Source: an uncultured Lachnospiraceae bacterium (lineage in GTDB: Bacteria > Bacillota > Clostridia > Lachnospirales > Lachnospiraceae). From it: a DNA stretch of 18,918 nucleotides. Numbering within the stretch: position 1 is the stretch's first letter; every line of letters begins with the position of its first letter. A program made the position numbers and the translations under genes. The stretch covers positions 1 through 18,918 of the forward strand of contig CAJJYZ010000041.1 of assembly GCA_905197485.1 (NCBI GenBank), read 5' to 3'. Below, piece after piece: positions 9,230 through 16,247 of this stretch. Under the pieces are notes generated by a model that saw nothing but the letters and a program-made list of their open reading frames with translations, ran no database searches and was not told the origin of the DNA.

Positions 9230-9910
9230 ATGAAAAAGTGGGCGGCATTGTGCTTGACGCTATTGTTTTTTTTCGTGCCGGCAGTACAGGTACAGGCACA
9301 GGAAGATATGGGAAGTATTGCGATTGAATATCATGGAAGAACAGAAGAAAATGAGATGATTCCGCTTGAAGGAGCGTCATTCCTTCTCTATCGAGCAGGA
9401 GAGAAAAGAGAAGGCGGATGGGAACTGACAGGAGAATTTCAGGATTCCGGAATTTCTTTGGCAGATAAAACGGCATCTGGGCGAAGAGAACAGGCGAAAC
9501 AATTGTATGATTACGCAAAAAAATATCAAATATCCGGTAGGAAACAGAAAACAGATGTGAACGGTGATACATTGTTTGGGGAATTGGAAGAAGGACTGTA
9601 TTTACTGGCGCAGGAGCAGCCGGTTTCTTATGAAGGAAAAGGGACTTTTGTCTCGGCTCCGTTTTTGATTGATATTCCGGAGGAAGCAACCGGGGCGTAT
9701 CATCGAGTGGTGAAGCCGAAAAGCGAGTGGAAACCATCCGAGCAACCGGAGAAGCCACCGGCAAACGAACAAGATAAAGAGGAAAAACCGTCTGAAAAAC
9801 CCGGAGGAAACGGACCAGTGAAGACAGGAGATGAAGCGCCTCTGTCTGAACTTCTGGTTATCATTTGCGGTGCGGGGGTAGTAATTGCAGCATTGATGAG
9901 AAGAAGATAA
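9230..9910 (+). CDS. Small pilin, probably basal/anchor subunit, with VKTGD sorting signal
   Basis: Secreted pilin-like protein of 226 residues from ATG 9230. GAGGTGA at 9218-9224, inside the end of the sortase gene, serves as ribosome binding site. A GTG at 9221 would add three residues and cannot be excluded. The signal peptide is MKKWAALCLTLLFFFVPAVQ..., with cleavage near VQAQ. One SpaA-like domain follows, with PLEGASFLLYR early and TDVNGDTLFGELEEGLYLL late. Next is a Pro/Glu/Lys-rich stalk suited to crossing the cell wall. The C-terminus has VKTGD, a hydrophobic helix and RRR. VKTGD replaces LPXTG. Such variant signals occur on basal pilins of Clostridia and may be read by a different sortase. 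Its small size, stalk and last place in the operon support a basal role, but this is inferred. Confidence 0.85.
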   Translation: MKKWAALCLTLLFFFVPAVQVQAQEDMGSIAIEYHGRTEENEMIPLEGASFLLYRAGEKREGGWELTGEFQDSGISLADKTASGRREQAKQLYDYAKKYQISGRKQKTDVNGDTLFGELEEGLYLLAQEQPVSYEGKGTFVSAPFLIDIPEEATGAYHRVVKPKSEWKPSEQPEKPPANEQDKEEKPSEKPGGNGPVKTGDEAPLSELLVIICGAGVVIAALMRRR

Positions 9911-9934
9911 AAGAATCAAATATTCATAAAAAGG

Positions 9935-9981
9935 ACTATATATCAGAGAGTGCGGATTAGCAAATGGTATATAGTTTTTTT
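9935..9981 (+). terminator. Weak intrinsic terminator of the pilus operon
   Basis: ACTATATA (9935-9942) pairs perfectly with TATATAGT (9968-9975), followed by a run of seven T. The stem is AT-rich and the loop long (25 nt), so efficiency may be low. Its place right after the last pilin gene supports the call. Confidence 0.55.
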
Positions 9982-10062
9982 GTGATTAAAACTGTTCTAT
10001 AAGAGGGGAAAAATAGATATAGAAGATTCTTATAGATAAGTAATACATATAGATATTATTGA

Positions 10063-10091
10063 TTGGACTTCGTTCAGAAAGAACGTATAAT
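10063..10091 (+). promoter_or_regulatory. Sigma-70 promoter of the ECF transporter operon with palindrome in the spacer
   Basis: TTGGAC (10063-10068), a 17-bp spacer and TATAAT (10086-10091) form a near-consensus promoter. The spacer contains the perfect inverted repeat CGTTC-AGAAA-GAACG (10071-10085), which could be a repressor operator. A start near 10098 leaves a leader of only about 38 nt, too short for a TPP or other large riboswitch. The rest of the 9982-10062 gap is AT-rich with no other structure I can support. Confidence 0.75.
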
Positions 10092-10135
10092 GTATAATTA
10101 GGTTTAATAATACATTATCAAAGGAGAATGAAGTC

Positions 10136-10693
10136 GTGAACAGAAAGATGAAAACAAAAGAAATTGTAGTAGTGGCTATGGTTGCGGCGGTAATCGGAGT
10201 GATTTTTACACTTCTTGATTATGCATATATGCCGTTGTCAGCGATGCTTGGACAAATTTTTATGGAAATAACATTTGGTATCTATATGTTATCGCCTGCT
10301 CTTCCGATGTATTTGGTTAGAAAGCCGGGAGTTGCTGTTTTTGGAGCCTTGGTTGCAGCAGGGGTAAATCTTCTTCTTGGAAGTCCATATGGAATACAAT
10401 TAATTCTTGCAGGGGTTCTTGAAGCGCTCGGAATAGAAATCGGATATTTGATTGGCGGAAAATATGAAGGAAATCTTATCAATATGATTGTTGGTGGGGG
10501 TCTTGGTGGTTTGTTTGTTTTTGGAAGAGATGCCATATTCTTTGGAACACTTGGAAATGGACCTGCGGTAGTAGCAGGGATTCTTGTGGTTCGTCTGCTG
10601 AGCGCAACAGTAGTGGCTATTCTTTTAGTAAAAGTGATTACAGCAGCATTGAAGAAAACGGGGGTATTAAAAGGATTTGCATGTGTAAAATAA
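10136..10693 (+). CDS. ECF transporter substrate-binding (S) component, YkoE-like
   Basis: Membrane protein of 185 residues that would bind a vitamin-like ligand or precursor for an energy-coupling factor transporter. It starts at GTG 10136, about 9 bases after AAGGAG. About six hydrophobic segments are visible, with small-residue-rich stretches (GVAVFGALVAAGVNLLLGSPYG, split here by position ~70-90). The order of features (IRKPG/VRKPG-like loop, LLGSPYG, then LEALGIEIGY) matches the YkoE family (Pfam ABC_cobalt) as I know it. In Bacillus YkoE serves with YkoD and YkoC in uptake of hydroxymethylpyrimidine/thiamine. Here the same order S-ATPase-permease is kept. No TPP riboswitch precedes it, so the ligand may be something else, and thiamine precursor is only the default guess. 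The next gene overlaps its last 13 bases. Confidence 0.8.
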   Translation: MNRKMKTKEIVVVAMVAAVIGVIFTLLDYAYMPLSAMLGQIFMEITFGIYMLSPALPMYLVRKPGVAVFGALVAAGVNLLLGSPYGIQLILAGVLEALGIEIGYLIGGKYEGNLINMIVGGGLGGLFVFGRDAIFFGTLGNGPAVVAGILVVRLLSATVVAILLVKVITAALKKTGVLKGFACVK

Positions 10694-12189
10694 GTGAAAT
10701 TGTATCTCCGATATTAGAGATAAAAGACGTATCATACATTTATGAGGGAGAGACATATCCGGTTTGGGAGAATCTCTCCTATTCCTTTGAAAAAGGGAAA
10801 ATTCATGCGATTAGTGGCCCGAGTGGGTGTGGGAAAAGCTCGATTCTCTATTTTCTAGATGGACTGATTCCGCATATGTATGAAGGAGAGTTAAGAGGAA
10901 AACTTTATTTTAAAGGTGAAGATATTACGGAACAGTTACCAAGATATCGTTGTGAATATTTGGGATTTGTAATGCAGAACCCGGAAAGTCAATTCTGCAC
11001 CTTTACGGTAGAGGAAGAATTGGCGTTTGGAATGGAGAACTTGGGGCTTTCTGTAGAAAAAATGAAAATTCGTATCAAACAGGTTTTGGATTATGTCGGA
11101 ATGTCAGAGTATGAACACGTTGAGTTAGCGAAATTGTCTGGTGGACAGAAGCAGAAAATAGCAATCGCATCTATTTTAGTTATGGAACCTGAGATTTTAC
11201 TTTTGGATGAACCAACAGCCAATCTGGACCCGATAAGTAGAAATGAGATTTTTTCTTTGATTGCACGTCTTGCGAATGAAAAGCAAATGACGATAGTAAT
11301 TGTTGAACATAATTTGGAAGAAATGCTCGAATACGTAGATTCTATTTTGATGTTGGATGAAGCGGGAAGAATCGTTGCTTCCGGAAGTGGGGAAGAAGTA
11401 GAACAATTATTTTTTAAAAACAAAGCTTTATATGAGAAAAAATTTTTATATTTACCAGAAGATATTTCGAGAGAAGAATGTATTTTAAAAATAGAAAATC
11501 TTACATTTTCATATCCGGGAGAAAAAAATGAAAATTTAAAGGTGATAGAGGGTTTGAATCTTGAGATAAAAAAGCAGGAGTTTTTAGCGATTGTCGGAGA
11601 AAACGGAGTTGGGAAAACAACATTGATGCATCTTTTGTTTCGGATTTTAAAGCCAGACAGTGGAACGATTGAACTTTTTGGGAAAAAGATTGAAGATTAT
11701 AAAATAAAAGAATTATATCATCAGATTGGCCTTGTGTTTCAAAATCCGGAAAATCAGTTTGTTACGAATACAGTGAAAGATGAAATGTTATTTAGTTTAA
11801 GACGAATGAAAATGAGTGAAGAGGAAAAGGAAAATCGTGTAAAGAACATGCTTCTAAAATTTCATTTGGAAAAGGAAAAGGAGAAGAGTCCGTTTACATT
11901 GAGTCAGGGGCAGAAGAGAAGATTGAGTGTCGCAAGTATGTTGCTGACAAATCAGAAGATTTTATTTTTGGATGAACCGACTTATGGACAGGACTTTGAA
12001 AATAGGCATGAACTTATGAGGGATATGTGGGAACTGGTTCATGAAGGTATTACGATTGTAATGATTACCCATGACCTGTCTCTTGTTAGGCAGTATGCAA
12101 CAAGAGTGGTAGAAATTGGAAAAGGGAAAGTACTTTCTGATTTACCGACAAAGTCTTATTTTGAAAGAAAGAAGGAAGGGGAGATTTAA
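10681..12189 (+). CDS. ECF transporter ATPase with two fused ABC domains (YkoD-like)
   Basis: Cytoplasmic energising subunit of 502 residues, a fusion of the two ATPases that are separate EcfA1 and EcfA2 in other systems. Domain 1 has Walker A GPSGCGKS (46-53), a Q-loop in VMQNPESQF, signature LSGGQ (152-156), Walker B LLLDEP with D176/E177 and a switch histidine in IVEHN. Domain 2 has Walker A GENGVGKT (306-313), VFQNPENQF, a variant signature LSQGQ (407-411), Walker B with D431/E432 and ITHD. Both sites look competent. The ATG lies inside the last codons of the S-component gene, preceded by AAAAGGA, which suggests translational coupling. The product would pair with the downstream EcfT-like protein and drive import. 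The assignment is firm for the family. The substrate is unknown. Confidence 0.92.
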   Translation: MCKISEIVSPILEIKDVSYIYEGETYPVWENLSYSFEKGKIHAISGPSGCGKSSILYFLDGLIPHMYEGELRGKLYFKGEDITEQLPRYRCEYLGFVMQNPESQFCTFTVEEELAFGMENLGLSVEKMKIRIKQVLDYVGMSEYEHVELAKLSGGQKQKIAIASILVMEPEILLLDEPTANLDPISRNEIFSLIARLANEKQMTIVIVEHNLEEMLEYVDSILMLDEAGRIVASGSGEEVEQLFFKNKALYEKKFLYLPEDISREECILKIENLTFSYPGEKNENLKVIEGLNLEIKKQEFLAIVGENGVGKTTLMHLLFRILKPDSGTIELFGKKIEDYKIKELYHQIGLVFQNPENQFVTNTVKDEMLFSLRRMKMSEEEKENRVKNMLLKFHLEKEKEKSPFTLSQGQKRRLSVASMLLTNQKILFLDEPTYGQDFENRHELMRDMWELVHEGITIVMITHDLSLVRQYATRVVEIGKGKVLSDLPTKSYFERKKEGEI

Positions 12190-12192
12190 AGC

Positions 12193-12999
12193 ATGTTTGC
12201 ATACATAGAAAAGGATTCTTTTCTTCACAGGAGAAATCCGATAATAAAATTTGCAATTATACTTGTTTGGACTTTTGTAGTCAGCATGTCGTATTTCCCT
12301 GTTCTTCCGATTCTTATTTTTCTCATTGCATTCTTCGGGACGTGGATAGGGGGAAAGATTCCGATTGGAAATCTATTCAAAAGATTACTGGTCTTTATGA
12401 CAGTTAGTATTATATTTATGATTTCCATGCTTTTTTTAAGAGGAATTGGAGAGGAGCCAGGGGTTATATTACGTTTTTGGTTTCTTCAATGGACAGAAAA
12501 AGATATTGTGCATGCGATTTCTCTTGGATTTCGAATTCTGGCATTTGTTACTTTATCGATGAGCTTTGTCCTTACGACAAGGCCAAGAGATTTGGTGCTG
12601 AGTATTATTTTGCAGTGTAAAGCTTCGGCAGTTCATGGATATGCTGCCATGGCAACTTACCGATTTTTGCCGGAATTACAATCACAGGTCGATATGATTC
12701 ATCTTGCACAGGAAATCAGAGGAATTCCTTGGAACAAGGGAATTATTTCGAGATTTACTTCTCCGTTCCGAGTCATGCTGCCATTATTTTGCGTTGCGGC
12801 AAGGAGAGGAGAACGTGTCGCCTGTGCGATGGAAAGTCGTGGACTTGGACGGGAAAATGGAAGAACTTTTTATAAAAAGACTCAAGTAGGAAAAGCAGAT
12901 TGGGTATTTTTTACAGCTATGCTTGTGGGATTAGCAATTCTTGTCGGAATACTTATCAAGTTGGATTTGTATCGTTTTAGTTTTGCAGCAATACGTTAA
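12193..12999 (+). CDS. ECF transporter transmembrane T component (EcfT/YkoC/CbiQ family)
   Basis: Integral membrane scaffold of 268 residues that links the S component to the ATPases. It starts at ATG 12193, three bases after the stop of the ATPase gene, with GAAGGGGAG as ribosome binding site. Hydrophobic segments lie near 18-55, 65-85, 105-130 and 235-258. The two coupling-helix signatures of EcfT, usually A-R-G, appear as E-I-R-G (174-177) and E-S-R-G (214-217) with the expected ~40-residue spacing. The arginines insert into grooves of the ATPase domains in known structures. This is the third gene of a complete dedicated ECF module. Confidence 0.9.
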   Translation: MFAYIEKDSFLHRRNPIIKFAIILVWTFVVSMSYFPVLPILIFLIAFFGTWIGGKIPIGNLFKRLLVFMTVSIIFMISMLFLRGIGEEPGVILRFWFLQWTEKDIVHAISLGFRILAFVTLSMSFVLTTRPRDLVLSIILQCKASAVHGYAAMATYRFLPELQSQVDMIHLAQEIRGIPWNKGIISRFTSPFRVMLPLFCVAARRGERVACAMESRGLGRENGRTFYKKTQVGKADWVFFTAMLVGLAILVGILIKLDLYRFSFAAIR

Positions 13000-13015
13000 G
13001 GAGGGAAAAAATAAT

Positions 13016-13762
13016 ATGCCGTATAAACATAGTAAAATACAATATGGATTGCCGCATGAGATTTATCCAAAAGATAGAGTTTGTGAGCAATTAGAGATAT
13101 TAAAAGAAACCATTGGGTTAAAAACAGAACCTGTTGCAATTACATTTCTATTTACAGAGGAAGAGTATAATGCGTATCCGATTGAGGAGACAAAGAATGC
13201 TATGACATACTGTTTGATGATAAAGCAGGCAGCGATAAATAAAAGAGGATTAAAAAGCCGGTTAGAACATCACAAATGTGATGGTGCAACGACAGCCTTG
13301 GCTTTGGAAGAAAGTACGGAGAAAATCGAAAGCGGAAGAGAATATTTTTCTTATCACCTGTATTCTTCGGTTTCGGTGGCAAGAAGAATGAGGTCGGGGA
13401 TTAAGAGTCTCCATAGAGAAGGATTTTCTGTATACGGAGTGGCGATTGTTCCGTTAAAAGATTGTGTGAGAACACCGGATGTCATTATCATGGTAACAAA
13501 TCCGCTTCAGACAATGCGATTGATACAGGGCTGTGAATATGAGACAGGCAGAAAACCATCAATTGATATGGGAGCGATGCAGGCTATGTGCTCAGAGCTT
13601 ACGGTATCGCCATATATGACGGGAGAAATGAATGTCAGCGTAATGTGTCCAAGTACGCGTATGCTATGTAAATGGAGCGAAAATGATATGGCTGTGGGGA
13701 TTCCGTATGAATTGTTTGAAAGAATTACAGACGGGGTTGAGGCTACAAAACCAAGTTATTAA
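13016..13762 (+). CDS. DUF169 family protein
   Basis: Predicted soluble protein of 248 residues, assigned to DUF169 (COG2043) from conserved phrases such as HHKCDGATTALAL, VIIMVTNPLQTMRL and SIDMGAMQAMCSE. The start chosen is ATG 13016, ten bases after AAGGAGGG, which overlaps the stop of the permease gene. An in-frame ATG at 12941 would overlap that gene by 59 bases with no binding site. There is no signal peptide or membrane helix. Eight cysteines (23, 66, 88, 150, 173, 192, 211, 218) could allow metal or cofactor binding, but no CxxC pair is present. Function is unknown. Its place as fourth gene of a YkoEDC-like operon recalls Bacillus YkoF, the ligand-binding partner of that transporter. 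A role in binding or handling the imported compound is a guess from context only. Confidence 0.85.
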   Translation: MPYKHSKIQYGLPHEIYPKDRVCEQLEILKETIGLKTEPVAITFLFTEEEYNAYPIEETKNAMTYCLMIKQAAINKRGLKSRLEHHKCDGATTALALEESTEKIESGREYFSYHLYSSVSVARRMRSGIKSLHREGFSVYGVAIVPLKDCVRTPDVIIMVTNPLQTMRLIQGCEYETGRKPSIDMGAMQAMCSELTVSPYMTGEMNVSVMCPSTRMLCKWSENDMAVGIPYELFERITDGVEATKPSY

Positions 13763-13799
13763 GTAAATAAAAGAATCAATAAGGTGGCTATTGTGAGAA

Positions 13800-13850
13800 A
13801 CATACTTCATATGAGAAACACGCAGCTTGCGGTAATGAAGTTTGTCTTTT
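13800..13850 (+). ncRNA. Nested hairpin downstream of the DUF169 gene, possible terminator or structured RNA
   Basis: ACATACTTCAT (13800-13810) pairs with ATGAAGTTTGT (13835-13845), with one mismatch in 11. The loop holds a second small stem, CGCA-GCT-TGCG (13821-13831). CTTTT follows. A direct repeat TGAGAAACA (13794-13802 and 13812-13820) overlaps the 5' side. It may simply terminate the transporter operon, or be the upper part of a structured RNA ending in the hairpin at 13868. I match it to no known riboswitch class. Confidence 0.4.
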
Positions 13851-13867
13851 AATCGCCGTTCGCGTGG

Positions 13868-13894
13868 AAGATTGTGCTTTTGCACAATCTTTTT
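13868..13894 (+). terminator. Strong intrinsic terminator between the ECF operon and nrdAB
   Basis: AAGATTGTGC (13868-13877) and GCACAATCTT (13882-13891) form a perfect 10-bp stem with a TTTT loop and a T-run to 13894. It insulates the reductase promoter immediately downstream from transporter read-through. Confidence 0.88.
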
Positions 13895-13897
13895 CGG

Positions 13898-13926
13898 TTG
13901 AAACGTTCTACATATTGTGCTATTAT
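13898..13926 (+). promoter_or_regulatory. Sigma-70 promoter of nrdAB
   Basis: TTGAAA (13898-13903), a 17-bp spacer and TATTAT (13921-13926) resemble a vegetative promoter. It begins four bases after the terminator T-run. The spacer is occupied by the first NrdR-like box, and the expected start of transcription (~13933) lies just before the second, so bound repressor would block polymerase. Confidence 0.75.
13905..13920 (+). promoter_or_regulatory. NrdR-like box 1
   Basis: gttctacatattgtgc matches about 11 of 16 positions of the NrdR consensus acacwatatatwgtgt, with the TATTGTG half best preserved. It lies between the -35 and -10 hexamers. Together with the second box 32 bp downstream (start to start) it fits the paired, same-face arrangement known for NrdR, the zinc/ATP-cone repressor of ribonucleotide reductase genes. 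Confidence 0.65.
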
Positions 13927-13936
13927 GTTTTGGAAA

Positions 13937-13952
13937 ACACAATAAATAGTAA
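13937..13952 (+). promoter_or_regulatory. NrdR-like box 2
   Basis: acacaataaatagtaa matches about 13 of 16 positions of the NrdR consensus, with the ACACAATA half intact. It covers the start of the nrdA leader and ends just before the ribosome binding site (GGAG at 13954-13957). Confidence 0.7.
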
Positions 13953-13964
13953 CGGAGTGAAACG

Positions 13965-16220
13965 ATGAGTCAGAGAGAAGTACAAGATATTATGCAGGCA
14001 TTTCCACAACTTCAAGAGCTGGAGATGCTGTTACATGAGATAGAAAGACAGTTTTCAGGGGAAGAGTATGCGTTGGAACATTTAGCGGAGAAGTTTTCTT
14101 CCTTTCAAAAGGAACGGATGCAGGAAGAGGAAAGTTTTCATTTTTTGATAAAGGCTGCAGTGGAACTTACGACGCAGGAAGCTCCGAAGTGGGAAATGAT
14201 TGCGGCGCGGCTCCGTATGTTGTCTTTTTCAAAAGAGTTAGAGAAGACGATGAAGGCGTGTGAGATTACGTCTTTTTATGAGAAAGTCGTGTTTCTGACA
14301 GAGCAGGGACTTTACGGAGCCTATATTTTGGAACATTATACGAAGGAAGAATTGGATGAATTTGAAGGGTTCTTGGATAGTGAGAGGAACTATTTGTTTA
14401 CCTATTCCGGTTTGGAACTGCTTTTGAGTCGTTATATTATTCGGACTGGAAAGGGAGTTCCGACGGAAAGTCCACAGGAAATGTTTCTTGGCATAGCGAT
14501 GCATCTGGCTATGAAGGAGACGGAAGACAGGAAGAGATGGGTCTGGAAATTCTATGATATGTTAAGCTCGTTGAAGGTGACAATGGCGACGCCGACACTC
14601 GCAAACGCAAGAAAACCTCGCCATCAGCTCTCTTCTTGTTTTATAGATACCGTTCCGGACAGTTTGAATGGGATTTACCGAAGCATTGATAATTTCGCCA
14701 AAGTGAGCAAATTTGGTGGAGGTATGGGAATGTATTTCGGAAAGGTTCGAGCGAGTGGAAGTTCTATCTGTGGTTTTGAAGGCGCTGCGGGAGGAGTGAT
14801 TCGCTGGATTCGTCTGGCAAATGATACGGCGGTTGCAGTGGACCAGCTCGGAGTAAGACAGGGAGCGGTCGCGGTATATCTGGATGTGTGGCACCGGGAT
14901 TTGCCGGAGTTTTTGAACCTTCGGACAAACAATGGAGATGACAGGATGAAAGCACATGACGTATTTCCTGCGGTGTGTTATCCGGATTATTTCTGGGAAC
15001 AGGCGAGGGACAATATCGAAGGAGACTGGTATCTGATGTGTCCGCATGAGATTCTGACAGTTAAAGGATACGCGCTGGAGGATTGTTTTGGAGAAGAATG
15101 GAGAGAGAAATATCTGGATTGTGTGCAGGATGAGAGAATCCGGAAACGGGTAATTCCAATCAAAGACATCATTCGTCTGATTATTAAGAGCGCGGTGGAA
15201 ACAGGAACTCCGTTTACCTTCAACCGGGACCATGTGAATCGCGCCAATCCAAACGGCCACAAAGGAATCATTTACTGCAGCAATCTTTGCACAGAAATTG
15301 CGCAGAATATGCGGGGAATCGAGGAAGTAGAAGAGCGGATTGAGACGGTAAACGGAGAGACGGTTGTCGTGACAGTGACAAAGCCGGGTGAATTCGTGGT
15401 GTGCAACCTTGCGAGCCTTTCCCTTGGACACTTGAATGTGGAAGATGAAGCGGAGATTACGGAGATTACGAATCGTGTCGTGCGTGCCCTTGATAACGTG
15501 ATTGATTTGAATTTCTTTCCGGTTCCATATGCGAAAGTAAATAATGAAGCGTACCGGCCGATAGGTCTTGGAGTGAGCGGCTATCATCATATGCTCGCCA
15601 AGCATGGTATTGCGTGGGAGAGTGAGAAACATTTGGAATTTGCGGAACAGGTCTTTGCAAGAATCCATTATGCGGCGATTGCTGCAAGCAGCCGTCTGGC
15701 GAAGGAAAAAGGAAGTTATGCGTATTTTGAAGGAAGCGACTGGCAGACGGGGGTATATTTCGAAAAACGTGGATTAGTTGACGGAAAATGGGAGAAGCTT
15801 CGGGAACAGGTGAAAGAACAGGGACTTCGGAACGGATATCTTCTGGCGGCAGCGCCGACAAGCAGTACAAGTATTATTTCGGGGACAACGGCGGGGCTGG
15901 ACCCGATTATGAACCGATATTTTCTGGAGGAAAAGAAAAATGGCCTGATGCCGCGTGTGGCGCCAGACCTTTCGTTTGAGACGTATTGGTTTTACAAAAA
16001 TGCGCATTATATCGACCAGCGTTGGTCTGTCAGGGCATGTGGAGTAAGACAACGTCATATCGACCAGGCACAGAGCATGAATCTATATATTACAAACGAG
16101 TATACGTTCCGAAAAGTGCTGGACCTTTATCTTCTTGCGTGGGAAGAAGGCGTGAAAACAATCTATTATATCCGGTCGAAGAGTCTGGAAGTGGAAGAAT
16201 GCGAATCATGTTCTTCCTAG
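13965..16220 (+). CDS. nrdA: Class I ribonucleotide reductase large (alpha) subunit
   Basis: Catalytic subunit that reduces ribonucleoside diphosphates to deoxyribonucleotides in the cytoplasm, 751 residues. ATG 13965 follows CGGAGTG by about seven bases. Catalytic residues match E. coli NrdA: C225 (SSCFID) and C480 (CNLASLSL) as the redox pair, N440-x-C442-x-E444 in SNLCTEI as the radical site, Y734-Y735 (TIYYIRS) on the radical pathway, and a C-terminal C746-x-x-C749 shuttle. The barrel phrases GGGMGMYFG and PTSSTSIISGTTAGLDP are present. The N-terminus goes directly into a helical region with no ATP-cone motif, so overall activity control by dATP is probably absent or different. It forms an operon with nrdB 27 bp downstream. 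Two NrdR-like boxes in the promoter suggest repression when deoxynucleotides are plentiful. Confidence 0.95.
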   Translation: MSQREVQDIMQAFPQLQELEMLLHEIERQFSGEEYALEHLAEKFSSFQKERMQEEESFHFLIKAAVELTTQEAPKWEMIAARLRMLSFSKELEKTMKACEITSFYEKVVFLTEQGLYGAYILEHYTKEELDEFEGFLDSERNYLFTYSGLELLLSRYIIRTGKGVPTESPQEMFLGIAMHLAMKETEDRKRWVWKFYDMLSSLKVTMATPTLANARKPRHQLSSCFIDTVPDSLNGIYRSIDNFAKVSKFGGGMGMYFGKVRASGSSICGFEGAAGGVIRWIRLANDTAVAVDQLGVRQGAVAVYLDVWHRDLPEFLNLRTNNGDDRMKAHDVFPAVCYPDYFWEQARDNIEGDWYLMCPHEILTVKGYALEDCFGEEWREKYLDCVQDERIRKRVIPIKDIIRLIIKSAVETGTPFTFNRDHVNRANPNGHKGIIYCSNLCTEIAQNMRGIEEVEERIETVNGETVVVTVTKPGEFVVCNLASLSLGHLNVEDEAEITEITNRVVRALDNVIDLNFFPVPYAKVNNEAYRPIGLGVSGYHHMLAKHGIAWESEKHLEFAEQVFARIHYAAIAASSRLAKEKGSYAYFEGSDWQTGVYFEKRGLVDGKWEKLREQVKEQGLRNGYLLAAAPTSSTSIISGTTAGLDPIMNRYFLEEKKNGLMPRVAPDLSFETYWFYKNAHYIDQRWSVRACGVRQRHIDQAQSMNLYITNEYTFRKVLDLYLLAWEEGVKTIYYIRSKSLEVEECESCSS

Positions 16221-16247
16221 AATATGAGATGGGAAAGGAAGAAAGAA

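Noticed and set aside
8946..9764. A 272-codon minus-strand open frame across the sortase and third pilin
   Set aside because: It is antisense to two well-supported genes and consists of low-complexity Ser/Phe/Leu/Pro runs, as expected from complementing lysine/arginine/glutamate-rich sequence.
9982..10135. TPP riboswitch before the YkoE-like gene
   Set aside because: The conserved CTGAGA and ACCTGATCTGG-type elements are absent, and the promoter leaves only about 38 nt of leader.
12941..13015. Extended N-terminus for the DUF169 gene from ATG 12941
   Set aside because: It overlaps the permease gene by 59 bases and has no binding site, whereas ATG 13016 has a perfect AAGGAGGG ten bases upstream.
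14562..15668. A 368-codon minus-strand open frame inside nrdA
   Set aside because: It lies wholly antisense to a reductase gene with all catalytic residues, shows no recognisable domain, and is explained by the codon use of the + strand gene.
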